Shown one piece after another: positions 28,708 through 38,613 of a DNA stretch of 64,000 nt; the first letter of the stretch is position 1, and every line of letters starts with the position of its first letter. The position numbers were made by a program, and so were the translations under genes. The notes below the pieces were generated by a model. That model made no database searches and was not told the origin of the DNA. It saw only the letters and a list, made by a program, of their open reading frames with translations. Location: assembly GCA_021732995.1 (NCBI GenBank), contig JAKFWA010000027.1, positions 110,822 to 174,821 of the forward strand. The letters run 5' to 3'. The stretch is from Planctomycetaceae bacterium. Its GTDB lineage: Bacteria; Planctomycetota; Planctomycetia; Planctomycetales; Planctomycetaceae.

Positions 28708-29242
28708 ATGATGAATTTGTCACGATCTACTCTTTGGATCAGCACCTTCGCCGTGATGCGTGGAATGGTGGCCGAGTCTAGACCTATCAGCAGCACGCTC
28801 AAGATCGGTCGCAGATGCTCTATCAATACGAACAGCTGCAATCGCCGGTGACGAAGCAGGAAGTTCAAAGAGTTGGTCACTGGCATCAAGAAGGATCTCT
28901 CTGAAGCGGACAAGACGCTGGCGAAGCTCAAGGCTGAACACGCCAAGGAACCGGAAGTCCTCAAGCAGATTGGGTTGATTGAAAAGCATCACGCCAAAGC
29001 TCACGAAGTCTGCGGCATGGCGGAAGAGCACTGCTTGAAGGAGCAAGGCGATCACGTCGCCATTGCGGACCGCTGCACCGACATGTGAACCGAAATTGAC
29101 GCCGCTCAAGTGGAGACAAAGAAGCTGCTGAAGGTGCTCAAGATCGACAAGCCGCCGATCCCAAGAAAGCCACCGACAGGAAGGCTGCTCCCGACAAAAA
29201 GGCAGACGCCGAAAAGAAGACCGAGAAGAATTCGGACAAGTA
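28708..29242 (+). pseudogene. Decayed third copy of the exported helical Cys protein
   Basis: Relative of the genes at 24039 and 25025. After a damaged N-terminus (MMNLSRSTLWISTFAV) the family reappears as DLSEADKTLAKLKAEHAKEP, VCGMAEEHCLKEQ and DRCTDM. An in-frame TGA at 29086-29088 stands where relatives have a residue before the IDAAQVETKKLLK segment. A later shift near 29158 moves the Lys-rich tail (KKATDRKAAPDKKAD) to another frame ending at 29242. Confidence 0.75.
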
Positions 29243-29664
29243 ACTCTGTCCCCGCTGAGGACATCGGTCGTCAAGTCACTGCTTGGCTGAAGCGCCGAGT
29301 GCTGGTGTCTGGCCGGCGTCAGGTTTCCTTCAGCGGAATCAATACACAGGAACAAAACGCGAGGCCCATCGACTTCCGTCAGCACGTTGGCAGTTTATTC
29401 CTTCGGGAGACCGTGGTTCGGCCCATCAACCGATGGCTAACTTCACGACAAACACTGACACAACAGCCTGACAAGGTGATCCCTCGCTTCGACGTTTCTG
29501 AGTTGTGTGAGTATGCCGCTCGTATCGAACAACGATCGAGTTGACGATCCAACGGCACACGAGAATGGACCCTACGAATCACTGGCTCGAAAGGGCCAGT
29601 GGAGTACGGAGGCATGTTGCTTTCGTGGAGGGTCAGAGAATGTTTGCGATGAAAGACGATGATC
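29243..29664. other. Gene-free spacer
   Basis: Nothing supported on either strand between the decayed gene and the copper-storage protein gene. Likely carries the promoter of the latter. Confidence 0.4.
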
Positions 29665-30111
29665 ATGAATTACCGAGTGTCCTCACTGTGTGCGCTGGCT
29701 TTGGCTCTCTCCCTCTTCGTCGTAGGCGCTCCCGCGTCCGCCGCCGAGAAAGCGAAAGACGGCCCGCACGCCTCCATGATGCTGAAGTGCGCAGCGGTCT
29801 GCGCCGATTGCCAAGTGACGTGCGATTCTTGCTTCCATCACTGCGCGTCGCTCGTGGCCGACGGGAAAAAGGAACATGCCAAGTGCATGCACCTCTGCGT
29901 GGACTGCGCGGATTGCTGCAAGATGTGCGCGACGTTGTGCGCCCGCCAAAGCGACCTCACCGCCCATGCCGCGGAATGTTGCGCGAAATGTTGTGACGAT
30001 TGTGCTGTCGCCTGCGAGAAACTTCCCGACGACAAAGAAATGGCTGCTTGCGCCAAGGCTTGCCGCACCTGCGCCAAGCAATGCCACGAGATGGTGAAGA
30101 TGCTGAAGTAA
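29665..30111 (+). CDS. Exported four-helix-bundle copper-binding protein (Csp/DUF326 type)
   Basis: 148 residues with a signal peptide (MNYRVSSLCALALALSLFV, cleavage near ASA). The mature protein is built of Cys-spaced helices: CAAVCADCQVTC, CFHHC, CMHLCVDCADCC, CATLC, CCAKCCDDC, CAKACRTCAKQC. Copper storage proteins of this family bind many Cu(I) ions inside a four-helix bundle, and the exported type stores copper outside the cytoplasm. An ATG 6 bases upstream (29659) is also possible. Confidence 0.88.
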   Translation: MNYRVSSLCALALALSLFVVGAPASAAEKAKDGPHASMMLKCAAVCADCQVTCDSCFHHCASLVADGKKEHAKCMHLCVDCADCCKMCATLCARQSDLTAHAAECCAKCCDDCAVACEKLPDDKEMAACAKACRTCAKQCHEMVKMLK

Positions 30112-30220
30112 GGTTGAGGCGCGTGATTGCTCAAAGTGCGTCACTCGTGTCCGCCGCCAAATCCGCCAATCCAACGGATGACCGTGATCCAATCAAGGTT
30201 GGGGTTGTTCAACCCGCAAG

Positions 30221-30258
30221 GCCGTGCTGAGCGTCAGTCGCTCAGCACGGCTTTGTTG
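30221..30258 (+). terminator. Intrinsic terminator
   Basis: Perfect 13-bp stem (30221-30233 with 30239-30251), loop TCAGT, then TTTGTT. Ends the transcript of the copper-storage protein gene. Confidence 0.75.
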
Positions 30259-30298
30259 GTGCTCGTCATGACCCCAATCATCCAACAGCAGCAAGATC

Positions 30299-30420
30299 AT
30301 GTTGACGAAATACTCACTCATTGCGTTACTGGCCGTTGCTACACAGTCGCGCCGTCCGCGCCGGTCTATCATGCGTCGCCCATCACTTCGATCCGCGTGC
30401 CGACATGTCATTGCCGCTAA
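30299..30420 (+). pseudogene. Possible remnant of a small secreted protein related to the 366-734 gene
   Basis: The first 40 bases (ATGTTGACGAAATACTCACT onward) resemble the start of the gene at 366, including the preceding GATC, and encode a similar signal start MLTKYSLIALLAVA. A shift then moves to a frame reading YTVAPSAPVYHASPI, reminiscent of the Pro/Tyr-rich body of the first gene. Weak evidence. The rest of 30112-30523 holds a terminator and nothing else I can name. Confidence 0.3.
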
Positions 30421-30523
30421 ATCTGTAACCCCGCAAATTGACTCCAACACGAACGGCGTCCATCTGGCGACTTGGGCGTGACGGGGTGGGCGATCGGCGA
30501 GTGCCACAGACAGGAGTCTCCGA

Positions 30524-33223
30524 ATGCCTGAATCGAGAGTTTGGTATGCCGTTTCAGGATACGACGCGGCGCGGGAACTTGCGGTCGATCTGGCTCACGG
30601 GCTGACCGCCCAGGAGGTGGCTCAGCGGCGAGAACTGCACGGCTGGAACGCGCTCGCGGAAGCGCCGCCGGTGCCGATCTGGAAAAAACTGGTCGGTCAG
30701 TTCAAAGAGCTGGTGATTTGGATTCTGATTGTCGCCGCGATCATCGCCGGTGTGATGGGGGAATGGGCCGACACAGCGGCGATTCTGGCGATTGTGCTCG
30801 TGAACGGCATCATCGGCTTTCTTCAGGAAGAGAAGGCGGGCCGCGCGTTGGCGGCTCTGCAAAAGCTCTCGTCGCCGATGGCCAAGGTGATCCGCGATGG
30901 TGCGCTGCAATCAGTTCCCGCTCGCGAGATGGTGCCGGGGGACCGCATTGAGTTGGAAGCGGGCGACAACATCCCGGCCGACGCGCGGCTGCTGAGCGCG
31001 TTCAGCGTGCGAGTTCAGGAAGCGGCGTTGACCGGCGAATCGGTTCCCACGGACAAGGATGCCGACTGTCTGTTGAACGAGAACGCGCCGCTGGGCGACC
31101 GTCGCAACATGGTCTACATGGGAACGGTCACGGCCGCCGGCAAAGCCAGCGCGGTCGTGGTCGCGACTGGCATGAACACCGAATTGGGGCACATCGCCGG
31201 GCTGCTGCAACGCGCTGAGCCGGAGACGACTCCGCTCCAACGGCGGCTGGCGGAACTCGGCAAAGTGCTGGTGGTCGTGTGCCTGGTCATCGTGGCCATC
31301 ATTTTTGCTCTGCAACTGGTGCGCGGCGGCAAGTTGCTGGAGATGCTGTTGATCTCCGTCAGTCTGGCGGTGGCCGCCGTGCCGGAAGGACTCCCGGCCG
31401 TGGTGACGTTGACGCTCGCGTTGGGCCTGCAACGCATGGTGAAACGGAACGCGCTCGTCCGCAAGTTGCCGAGCGTCGAAACGCTGGGTTCGGTGACAGT
31501 CATCTGCTCGGACAAGACGGGGACGCTGACTCGCAACGAAATGACCGTGCGCGAGATCGTGACCGGCGGGGAGCGCTATCAGGTCACGGGAGCCGGCTAC
31601 GCTCCGCAGGGGCAGTTCCTCAAAGGCGACGAGCCAGTCAATCCGCGTGATGCGGTCGATCTCATCCAAGTTTTGACGACGGCCGCTCGGTGTAACAACG
31701 CGACGGTCAGTCCGCGCGGTGACGGCATCGACTCGTGGCAAGTCATCGGCGATCCGACAGAGGGGGCGCTCGTCGTGGCCGCACTCAAAGCCGGCATTGA
31801 ATCGCATGACCGCGAGCATCAGACCGTCCATGAAATCCCGTTCGATTCGGAACGCAAGGCGATGTCCGTCGTCGTGCGCGGGCCTGAAGGCACAGCGGTC
31901 ATGCACACCAAAGGTGCGCCGGAAATGATCCTGGCGAAGTGCATCGCCGAACGGCGCGGGGGAAAAGTTGAGCCGCTCACCGACGACCGTCGCGGACAGA
32001 TCATGCAATGGAATTCCGAGATGGCTGGTCGCGCATTGCGAGTGCTGGCGCTGGCGTATCGCGATCAATCGGAAACGCAGGCAAACAAATACGACGAATC
32101 CAACCTCATCTTCGCCGGGTTGGTCGGCATGATCGATCCGCCTCGCGAGGAAGCCAAAGAGGCGGTTCAAAAGTGCCGTGCGGCCGGCATTCGCCCCGTC
32201 ATGATTACGGGCGATCATCCGGCGACGGCGCTGGCCATCGCCCGCGAACTGCACATTGCGGAGCCGGACGGTCGCGTGGTCACCGGGCAGGAACTCAACG
32301 ACCTGTCGGACGAGGAACTCAAGGCTCAGGTGGATCAGATCGCCGTCTATGCCCGTGTTTCCGCCGAACACAAACTGCGGGTCGTGCGTGCCTGGAAAGC
32401 CCGTGGCCAGATTGTCGCCATGACGGGCGATGGCGTGAACGATGCTCCGGCCGTGAAGGCCGCCGACATCGGTATCGCGATGGGCGTGACCGGCACCGAT
32501 GTGACCAAAGAGGCGTCCGACATGGTGCTCACGGACGACAACTTCGCCTCGATTGTGAACGCCGTCGAGGAAGGTCGCGGCATTTTCGACAACATCCAGA
32601 AGTTCGTGGTTTACTTGTTGTCGTGTAACGCCGGAGAAGTGCTGCTGATGTTCTTCGCGGCCCTGATTGGTTGGCCGGTCCCACTGCTGGCGATTCAGAT
32701 TCTGTGGATCAACCTCGTGACCGACGGGCTGCCAGCACTGGCCTTGGGCATGGAGCCGCCCGAGCGCGACATCATGACCCGTCAGCCGCGTCCGCCGCTC
32801 GAAGCCGTCATCACGCGGGAACGCGGGCTGCTCATTCTGTTCCAAGGCACGCTGATCGCGACCGTCGCGGCCTTGGGTTTCTGGATCATCTACCAAGGGG
32901 ACGAAACGCATCTGGCCCGTGCTCGGACAATGACCTTTTGCATCACCGCCTTTGCTCAACTCTTCTTTGCCATCGGCTGCCGCAGCCAGCGTTTCACCAT
33001 GCTGGAGCTGGGCTTGTTCTCGAACCCGCATCTGCTCGGAGCGATTGCCATCTCCGGTTTACTCCACCTGGCTGTCGTAACGCTCCCGTTCGCTCAGCCG
33101 GTCTTCGAGGTCACCGATCATCCCGCGTGGGAGTGGCTACTGCTCGTTCTGTTGTCGCTGGCACCCGTCACGATCATCGAAGTCGGCAAGCTCCTGCGTG
33201 CATTCTTCAAGAAAAAAAAGTGA
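30524..33223 (+). CDS. P2A-type cation ATPase (Ca2+-ATPase-like)
   Basis: 899 residues with AGGAG 7 bases before the start. Cation-ATPase N-terminal domain, ALTGESVP, the M4 motif PEGLPAVVT near 286, phosphorylation site SDKTGTLTRNE near 330, TGDGVNDAPA, M5 NAGEVLL and M6 NLVTDGLPALALG. The ion-binding residues seen (Glu in PEGL, Asn/Asp in NLVTDG) fit SERCA/PMR1-like Ca2+ pumps; Mn2+ is possible. It is not a CPx metal ATPase. The adaptor gene begins 8 bases after its stop. Confidence 0.88.
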   Translation: MPESRVWYAVSGYDAARELAVDLAHGLTAQEVAQRRELHGWNALAEAPPVPIWKKLVGQFKELVIWILIVAAIIAGVMGEWADTAAILAIVLVNGIIGFLQEEKAGRALAALQKLSSPMAKVIRDGALQSVPAREMVPGDRIELEAGDNIPADARLLSAFSVRVQEAALTGESVPTDKDADCLLNENAPLGDRRNMVYMGTVTAAGKASAVVVATGMNTELGHIAGLLQRAEPETTPLQRRLAELGKVLVVVCLVIVAIIFALQLVRGGKLLEMLLISVSLAVAAVPEGLPAVVTLTLALGLQRMVKRNALVRKLPSVETLGSVTVICSDKTGTLTRNEMTVREIVTGGERYQVTGAGYAPQGQFLKGDEPVNPRDAVDLIQVLTTAARCNNATVSPRGDGIDSWQVIGDPTEGALVVAALKAGIESHDREHQTVHEIPFDSERKAMSVVVRGPEGTAVMHTKGAPEMILAKCIAERRGGKVEPLTDDRRGQIMQWNSEMAGRALRVLALAYRDQSETQANKYDESNLIFAGLVGMIDPPREEAKEAVQKCRAAGIRPVMITGDHPATALAIARELHIAEPDGRVVTGQELNDLSDEELKAQVDQIAVYARVSAEHKLRVVRAWKARGQIVAMTGDGVNDAPAVKAADIGIAMGVTGTDVTKEASDMVLTDDNFASIVNAVEEGRGIFDNIQKFVVYLLSCNAGEVLLMFFAALIGWPVPLLAIQILWINLVTDGLPALALGMEPPERDIMTRQPRPPLEAVITRERGLLILFQGTLIATVAALGFWIIYQGDETHLARARTMTFCITAFAQLFFAIGCRSQRFTMLELGLFSNPHLLGAIAISGLLHLAVVTLPFAQPVFEVTDHPAWEWLLLVLLSLAPVTIIEVGKLLRAFFKKKK

Positions 33224-33230
33224 GGACGCC

Positions 33231-34907
33231 ATGTCTTGGAAACGCCTCTTGATTCGGCTGGGTGTCGTCGGGGTTGCACTGGCCGCATTGATCGCAGCCG
33301 TCGCGTTCTGGCCGCGCGGAGATTCGCAGGCAGCAGCCAAGTCGGATGTGTGGACCTGCTCGATGCACCCGCAGATTCGGTTGCCGAATCCGGGTAGTTG
33401 CCCGCTCTGCGGCATGCAGTTGATTCCGATCTCGAAGCTGCCCAGCGCACGCGGCGACTTAGAAACGCGAGCGGGCCTTGTCACGGAACCGGTCGTGCGG
33501 CGCGAACTGTTCAAGGAGATCCGCACCGTCGGCAAGCTCGACTACAGCGAGCGGCAGGTGGCGTACCTCACGTCGCGGATCACCGGCCGTGTCGATCGGC
33601 TGTTCGTGGACTTCACCGGCGTCGAGGTGAAGAAGGGAGACCACCTCGTCGAGATTTACAGCCCGGAGTTGCTGGTCGCACAGAATGAATTGCTGCTGAG
33701 CCTGGACGCGGTCGAGAAGGAAAAGCCGTCGTCGCCGTCCACCAAGAGCTTTGCCCACTCGCGATTGGAATCGACTCGCACGAAGCTGCGGCTGCTGGGC
33801 ATCCTCGACGAACAAATCGCCGAGATCGAAGAGACGCGCAAGCCCACCACGCACCTGACGATCTTCGCTCCCATCGGCGGCACGGTCATCGAAAAGAATG
33901 TCCGCGTCGGCCAGTACCTCAACACCGGCGATCAGGTCTATCGCATCGCGGACCTCGACCCGATTTGGCTGTATCTCAACATCTACGAGTTCGACCTCGC
34001 GTGGATCCGCTTCGGACAGACGGTTGATGTCCAGTTGGAGGCGTTCCCCGGTGAGACGTTCAACGGCTCGATCATGTTCATCGACCCGTTCCTGGATGAC
34101 GCGACGCGGACGATTCGCGTCCGCGTGAACATCAAGAACTCAGACCGGCTGCTCAAGCCGCAAATGTTCGCGACGGCGACGATCCATGTGCGGCTGCGCC
34201 CGGACGGCACGCCCGAACCCACGGGCCTCGAAGGCATGTTCGTCTGCCCGATGCACCCCGAAGTTATGCAGCGCGAGCCGGGCAAATGCTCGATTTGCGA
34301 GATGCCGTTGGAGAAGGTTCCGGAACGACGATCGAAACCGGAGAGTCGCGAATCGAAAGGAAAACCCGAAGCAGCGGACAAGTCGCCAGACGGCGTGCCG
34401 GACGCTGCGGACAAGAAAGTGGACCACTCGGCTCATGCGAAAGAGCCGCCGACAGCGACGAAGGGGGCGAAGTCGGAGTCGCACGAAGGGCACACAGCCA
34501 AGCCGTCGGCGGCGAAGAACGTCGCCTCCGGCGAAGGTGTGCTGGCCATTCCCGTTTCGGCAGTGCTCGACACCGGCCGGCGGCGGATCACTTATCGGCG
34601 AACCGGCGACGGCGCGTATGAATTGATCGAACTCAAACTCGGCCCGCGCGCTCATTCGATGGACGAGTCGGGCAAGCGGCGCGAATTCTTCGTCGTGCTC
34701 GACGGCATCAACGAGGGAGATCAAGTCGTCTCGCAAAGCGGATTCCTGCTCGACAGCCAGCGGCAGATCGAAGGCATGCCGAGCTTGCTGTATCCCGCAG
34801 GGCAAACCGGCACGTCACTGCACTCCGGCCACGGCGGCATGGACATGGGAGGCAAAGAGGGAGCCGCGCCGCCCACGAAAGAAATGCCGAGCGGCCACAA
34901 ACACTAA
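33231..34907 (+). CDS. cusB: RND efflux periplasmic adaptor (CusB-like) with two heavy-metal-binding domains
   Basis: 558 residues; TGAGGA lies just before the ATG at 33231. Membrane anchor near 8-28, heavy-metal-binding domain at about 42-70 (WTCSMHPQIR...CPLCGMQL), then the membrane-fusion core with APIGGTVIEKNVRVGQYL. A second metal domain sits unusually inside the C-terminal half (FVCPMHPEV...CSICEMPL near 343-367), followed by a Lys/Glu/His-rich linker. The tail is His/Met-rich (HSGHGGMDMGG). Partner of the pump at 35006. Confidence 0.88.
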   Translation: MSWKRLLIRLGVVGVALAALIAAVAFWPRGDSQAAAKSDVWTCSMHPQIRLPNPGSCPLCGMQLIPISKLPSARGDLETRAGLVTEPVVRRELFKEIRTVGKLDYSERQVAYLTSRITGRVDRLFVDFTGVEVKKGDHLVEIYSPELLVAQNELLLSLDAVEKEKPSSPSTKSFAHSRLESTRTKLRLLGILDEQIAEIEETRKPTTHLTIFAPIGGTVIEKNVRVGQYLNTGDQVYRIADLDPIWLYLNIYEFDLAWIRFGQTVDVQLEAFPGETFNGSIMFIDPFLDDATRTIRVRVNIKNSDRLLKPQMFATATIHVRLRPDGTPEPTGLEGMFVCPMHPEVMQREPGKCSICEMPLEKVPERRSKPESRESKGKPEAADKSPDGVPDAADKKVDHSAHAKEPPTATKGAKSESHEGHTAKPSAAKNVASGEGVLAIPVSAVLDTGRRRITYRRTGDGAYELIELKLGPRAHSMDESGKRREFFVVLDGINEGDQVVSQSGFLLDSQRQIEGMPSLLYPAGQTGTSLHSGHGGMDMGGKEGAAPPTKEMPSGHKH

Positions 34908-34925
34908 CCCTGACTCTGGCCCATC

Positions 34926-34992
34926 AGCCGGCACGCGCTAGCGTCCGGTTTCCCGATATTGGCGAGAACCGGACGCTAGCGCGTTCCGGCTA
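34926..34992. repeat. REP-like inverted repeat
   Basis: Two 25-base arms (34926-34950 and 34968-34992) are inverted copies with one mismatch; core GCGCTAGCGTCCGGTT. It fills the gap between the adaptor and pump genes. From memory such GCTAGCG palindromes are frequent between planctomycete genes. It could reduce expression of the distal gene or stabilise mRNA ends. Confidence 0.65.
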
Positions 34993-35005
34993 ATGAAACG
35001 AAATC

Positions 35006-38000
35006 ATGGTCAACCTCATCATTCGCTGGTGCCTCAACAACCGGTTCGTCGTGATTCTGGTGATGTTGTTGTTACTCGGCATCGGCTATTACGCGGTGAC
35101 GAACATCCCGATCGACGCCATTCCCGACATCGGCGAGAAACAGGTCATCGTGCTGGCCGATTGGCCCGGTCGCTCGCCGCAGGATGTCGAAGATCAGGTG
35201 ACGTACCCGCTTTCGACGACCCTGTCCGGCACGCCCGGCGTAAAGACGATCCGGTCCTTCTCGGGCTTCGGCTTCTCGATGGTGTTCATCATCTTTAAGG
35301 ATGAAGTGGACTATTACTGGGCACGGTCACGAGTGCTCGAACGCATGAACGTGTCGTTGTCGCGGCTTCCGCCAGGCGTCGTGCCGGGGCTGGGGTCGGA
35401 TGCGACCGCGCTGGGACAAATCTTCTACTACACGCTGGAAGCGGAGGGAGCCGATCTCTCCAAACTCCGGTCGTTGCAAGACTGGTATATCCGGTATCAG
35501 CTTCAATCGGTCGAGGGCGTGACCGAGGTCGCGACGCTCGGCGGCTTCGTGCGCGAGTACCAGATCGACGTCATCCCCGAAAAGCTGCGAGCACACCGCG
35601 TCACGTTGCCGGAGGTTTACGAAGCCGTCCGCCGCAGCAACATCGACGTCGGGGCCAAGGTCGTTGAGAGCAATCGCTATGAGTTCTTCATCCGGGGCAA
35701 AGGCTTCGTCCGCAGCGTGCAGGACATCGAGAACGTCGTCATCCGTCAGGAAGCGGGGACGCCGATCTACGTCAAGAACGTGGCGACAGTGCAACTTGGC
35801 CCGGAGTTTCGACGCGGTACGCTCGACAAGGCCGGCCGCGAGGCGACCGGAGCCGTGGTGCTGATGCGCTACGGCGAGAATCCGCTGGCCGTCATCAACC
35901 GCGTCAAACAGAAGATCGCCGAAATCGAGCCGGGCCTGCGGATCACGCTGCCGTCGGGCAAGGCGGTGCCGGTGAAGATTGTGCCGTACTACGACCGCAC
36001 GGCCATCATCTATGAGACGATGGCCACGCTGAAAGCCAACCTCATCGAAGAGTCGATCGTCGTCGGCCTGATCGTCATTCTGTTTCTGCTGCACCTGCGG
36101 AGTTCGCTGGCCGTGCTGCCTACGCTGCCGCTGGCACTCGCGATGAGCTTCGGCGTGATGTACTGGATGGGCGTGGACAGCAACATCATGTCGCTGGCCG
36201 GACTGGCGATCGCCATCGGCGACGTCAGCGACATGGGCATCATCATGACCGAGAACATCTATCGGCGGCTGACGACCGACCGCAACCGTCCCTACTTCGA
36301 TGTCGTTTACGAAGCCTCGACCGAAGTCGGCGGGGCCATCGTCACGGCGGTCGTCAACACGGTCGTGTCGTTCATTCCCGTCTTTGCGTTGACCGGGCCG
36401 GAAGGAAAAATGTTTCGGCCGTTGGCTTACACGAAGACGTTCGCGATCGCCGCGTCCGTCATCCTCGCCATCACCGTCGTGCCCGTGCTGAGCTACTACT
36501 TGCTGAAACCCGTGACGTGGTCGCGTCGCCGTTCGCTGTTGTTCGGCGGCCTGGCTGGCGTGGCCGCGATGATTGCATTGCGGTTGGCACTCGTGTGGGG
36601 GCTCGATCTCGGCACAACCTGGAGCGGCTGGCCGACGGCGCTGGGAGTCGGCTTCCTCGTCGGCGCGCTGGTCTACCGTATGGGGCGCGAAAAACTCATC
36701 CCGCTGGAAGAGAACCGCGTCTCGCAAGCCATCTTCAAGGTCTATCGTCCGACACTGCGTTGGGTGTTGGCCCACAAAGGAACATTTCTGACGATTCCAG
36801 TGTGCTTGATCGCGATGGGTATCACCGTGTGGCTGGGCTTTGGTGTCGTCGGTATTCCGATCTCGGCAACATTCCGAGTCGCCGGCTTCGACGTCACGAA
36901 GACCAGCGGTTGGCAGCGTCTCGAACAGTCCTTCCCCGGCATCGGCCGCGAGTTCATGCCGCCGCTGGACGAAGGCTCGCTCCTCTACATGCCGTCGATC
37001 TTGCCGTCGGCCTCGCTGACCATCGCGGAAGAGGTCATCAAACAGCAAGACCTCGCCATCCGCACGGTCCCGGAAGTTCGCGACGTCGTCGGCAAGGTCG
37101 GCCGTGCGGAATCGTCACTCGACCCCGCTCCGATCAGCATGATCGAGACCATCGTCACGCTGATACCGGAAGACGACTGGCGCACGCTGCCGCAACCGCG
37201 CTGGCACAGCGAGCAAGCGTGGCTCAATTGGTGTCGTCCCGCGTTGCAATCCGTTTGGCCGGAAGAGCGGCGCATCACGAAAGCCGAAATCCTCGAAGAG
37301 CTAAACCAGAAAGCCGCGATCCCCGGCGTGCTGCCGACGTGGTTACAGCCGATCCAGACGCGACTGGTCATGCTGCAAACCGGCTTCCGCGCGATGATGG
37401 GCGTCAAGGTTTACGGCTCGGACCTGAAAGAGATCGAACGAGTTTGCCTGCAAATGGAGCAGCTTCTCAAGAAGGTGCCCGGCGCGGTGGACGTCGTCGC
37501 CGATCGACTCGTCGGCAAGCCGTACCTCGAATACGAAATCGACCGCGAAGCCGCCGCGCGCTACGGAGTCAGCATCCGCGACATTCAAGATGTCATTGAA
37601 ATCGCGATCGGTGGCGAACGCCTGACAACCACCGTCGAAGGCCGCGAACGCTACCCCATCCGCGTCCGTTACCCGCGCGAGCTGCGCGAACGCTTCGACG
37701 ACTTGGAACACATCCTCGTCCCGACATCGACCGGCGCTCACATTCCGATTGCGCAAGTCGCCAAGCTCACGTTCAGCATCGGCCCGCAGGAAATCAAAAG
37801 CGAAAACGGCTTACTCGTCGGTTATGTGACGCTCAACACCCGCGACCGCGACGAAATCAGCGTCGTCGAAGACGCCGAACGCCTGCTGCAATCCGAACGC
37901 AAACGAAGCGACGAACTCGTCGCCGCCGGCAAACACGCCGAAGCGAGTCTGATCGTACCGCCCGGCTACTACTGGACCTGGTCCGGCCAATTCGAGAACC

Positions 38001-38581
38001 AGCAGCGCGCGATGGAACGGCTGTCGCTGCTCGTGCCGCTGGTGCTGCTGGCGATGGTCTTCTCGTTGTACTTCAGCTTCGGGAAATGGTGGCTGGTGTT
38101 TCTGGTCTTCATCGACATCATGGTCTCCGTCTCCGGCGGCTTCATCGGTCTCTTTTTCTTCGGCGCAAACTTGAGCGTCGCCGTTTGGGTCGGCTTCATC
38201 GCTCTGATCGGCGTCTCCGATGACGATAGCGTCGTAATGCTGACCTACCTCGAAGACCTCTTCCGCGAGAAACCACCGCAGAGTGTCGATGACGTCCGCA
38301 ACCTCGTCGTCGAAGCCGGCCTGAAACGCATCCGCCCCTGCCTGATGACGTCCGTCACAACGATCCTCGGCTTAGCCCCGATCTTTCTCCATCCCGGCCG
38401 CGGCTCCGACGTGATGCAACCAATGGCCATCCCCAGCGTCGGCGGCATGTCCGTCGCCCTCATCACACTGTTCGTGATCCCGTGCTGCTACTGCTTGGTC
38501 AAAGAGCGGCAACTGCTGCGGCAAAAGCGATCGCAGACTGCATCCGGGCTGAATTCGACAAAAGTTGCTAGCGCAGAGTGA
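35006..38581 (+). CDS. cusA: HME-family RND metal efflux transporter (CusA-like)
   Basis: 1191 residues. Family marks: MVNLIIRWCLNNRFVVILVM, TM4 motif GDVSDMGIIMTEN, FMPPLDEGSLLYMPS, VGKVGRAE and RLVMLQTGFRAMMGVKV. The Met of YMP and of the RLVML segment match the Met ligands of Cu/Ag pump CusA, so copper is the likely substrate. Two extra membrane segments lie in the region between about 510 and 560. Adaptor upstream at 33231; the outer-membrane factor gene is now separated by an IS remnant. Confidence 0.9.
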   Translation: MVNLIIRWCLNNRFVVILVMLLLLGIGYYAVTNIPIDAIPDIGEKQVIVLADWPGRSPQDVEDQVTYPLSTTLSGTPGVKTIRSFSGFGFSMVFIIFKDEVDYYWARSRVLERMNVSLSRLPPGVVPGLGSDATALGQIFYYTLEAEGADLSKLRSLQDWYIRYQLQSVEGVTEVATLGGFVREYQIDVIPEKLRAHRVTLPEVYEAVRRSNIDVGAKVVESNRYEFFIRGKGFVRSVQDIENVVIRQEAGTPIYVKNVATVQLGPEFRRGTLDKAGREATGAVVLMRYGENPLAVINRVKQKIAEIEPGLRITLPSGKAVPVKIVPYYDRTAIIYETMATLKANLIEESIVVGLIVILFLLHLRSSLAVLPTLPLALAMSFGVMYWMGVDSNIMSLAGLAIAIGDVSDMGIIMTENIYRRLTTDRNRPYFDVVYEASTEVGGAIVTAVVNTVVSFIPVFALTGPEGKMFRPLAYTKTFAIAASVILAITVVPVLSYYLLKPVTWSRRRSLLFGGLAGVAAMIALRLALVWGLDLGTTWSGWPTALGVGFLVGALVYRMGREKLIPLEENRVSQAIFKVYRPTLRWVLAHKGTFLTIPVCLIAMGITVWLGFGVVGIPISATFRVAGFDVTKTSGWQRLEQSFPGIGREFMPPLDEGSLLYMPSILPSASLTIAEEVIKQQDLAIRTVPEVRDVVGKVGRAESSLDPAPISMIETIVTLIPEDDWRTLPQPRWHSEQAWLNWCRPALQSVWPEERRITKAEILEELNQKAAIPGVLPTWLQPIQTRLVMLQTGFRAMMGVKVYGSDLKEIERVCLQMEQLLKKVPGAVDVVADRLVGKPYLEYEIDREAAARYGVSIRDIQDVIEIAIGGERLTTTVEGRERYPIRVRYPRELRERFDDLEHILVPTSTGAHIPIAQVAKLTFSIGPQEIKSENGLLVGYVTLNTRDRDEISVVEDAERLLQSERKRSDELVAAGKHAEASLIVPPGYYWTWSGQFENQQRAMERLSLLVPLVLLAMVFSLYFSFGKWWLVFLVFIDIMVSVSGGFIGLFFFGANLSVAVWVGFIALIGVSDDDSVVMLTYLEDLFREKPPQSVDDVRNLVVEAGLKRIRPCLMTSVTTILGLAPIFLHPGRGSDVMQPMAIPSVGGMSVALITLFVIPCCYCLVKERQLLRQKRSQTASGLNSTKVASAE

Positions 38582-38613
38582 CGTGTTCAATCATTCGGGG
38601 TGGTAACTAATTA

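Noticed and set aside
29086..29088. In-frame TGA as selenocysteine codon
   Set aside because: Relatives have no Cys at this position, there is no clear SECIS-like hairpin, and the copy carries further frameshifts.
30911..33031. 706-codon open frame antisense to the Ca2+-ATPase gene
   Set aside because: It mirrors the codon bias of the sense gene, is His/Arg/Gln-rich without domains, and the sense strand encodes an unmistakable P-type ATPase.
35327..37048. 573-codon open frame antisense to the CusA-like gene
   Set aside because: Composition typical of antisense frames in high-GC genes; no motifs, and the opposite strand is a complete RND pump.
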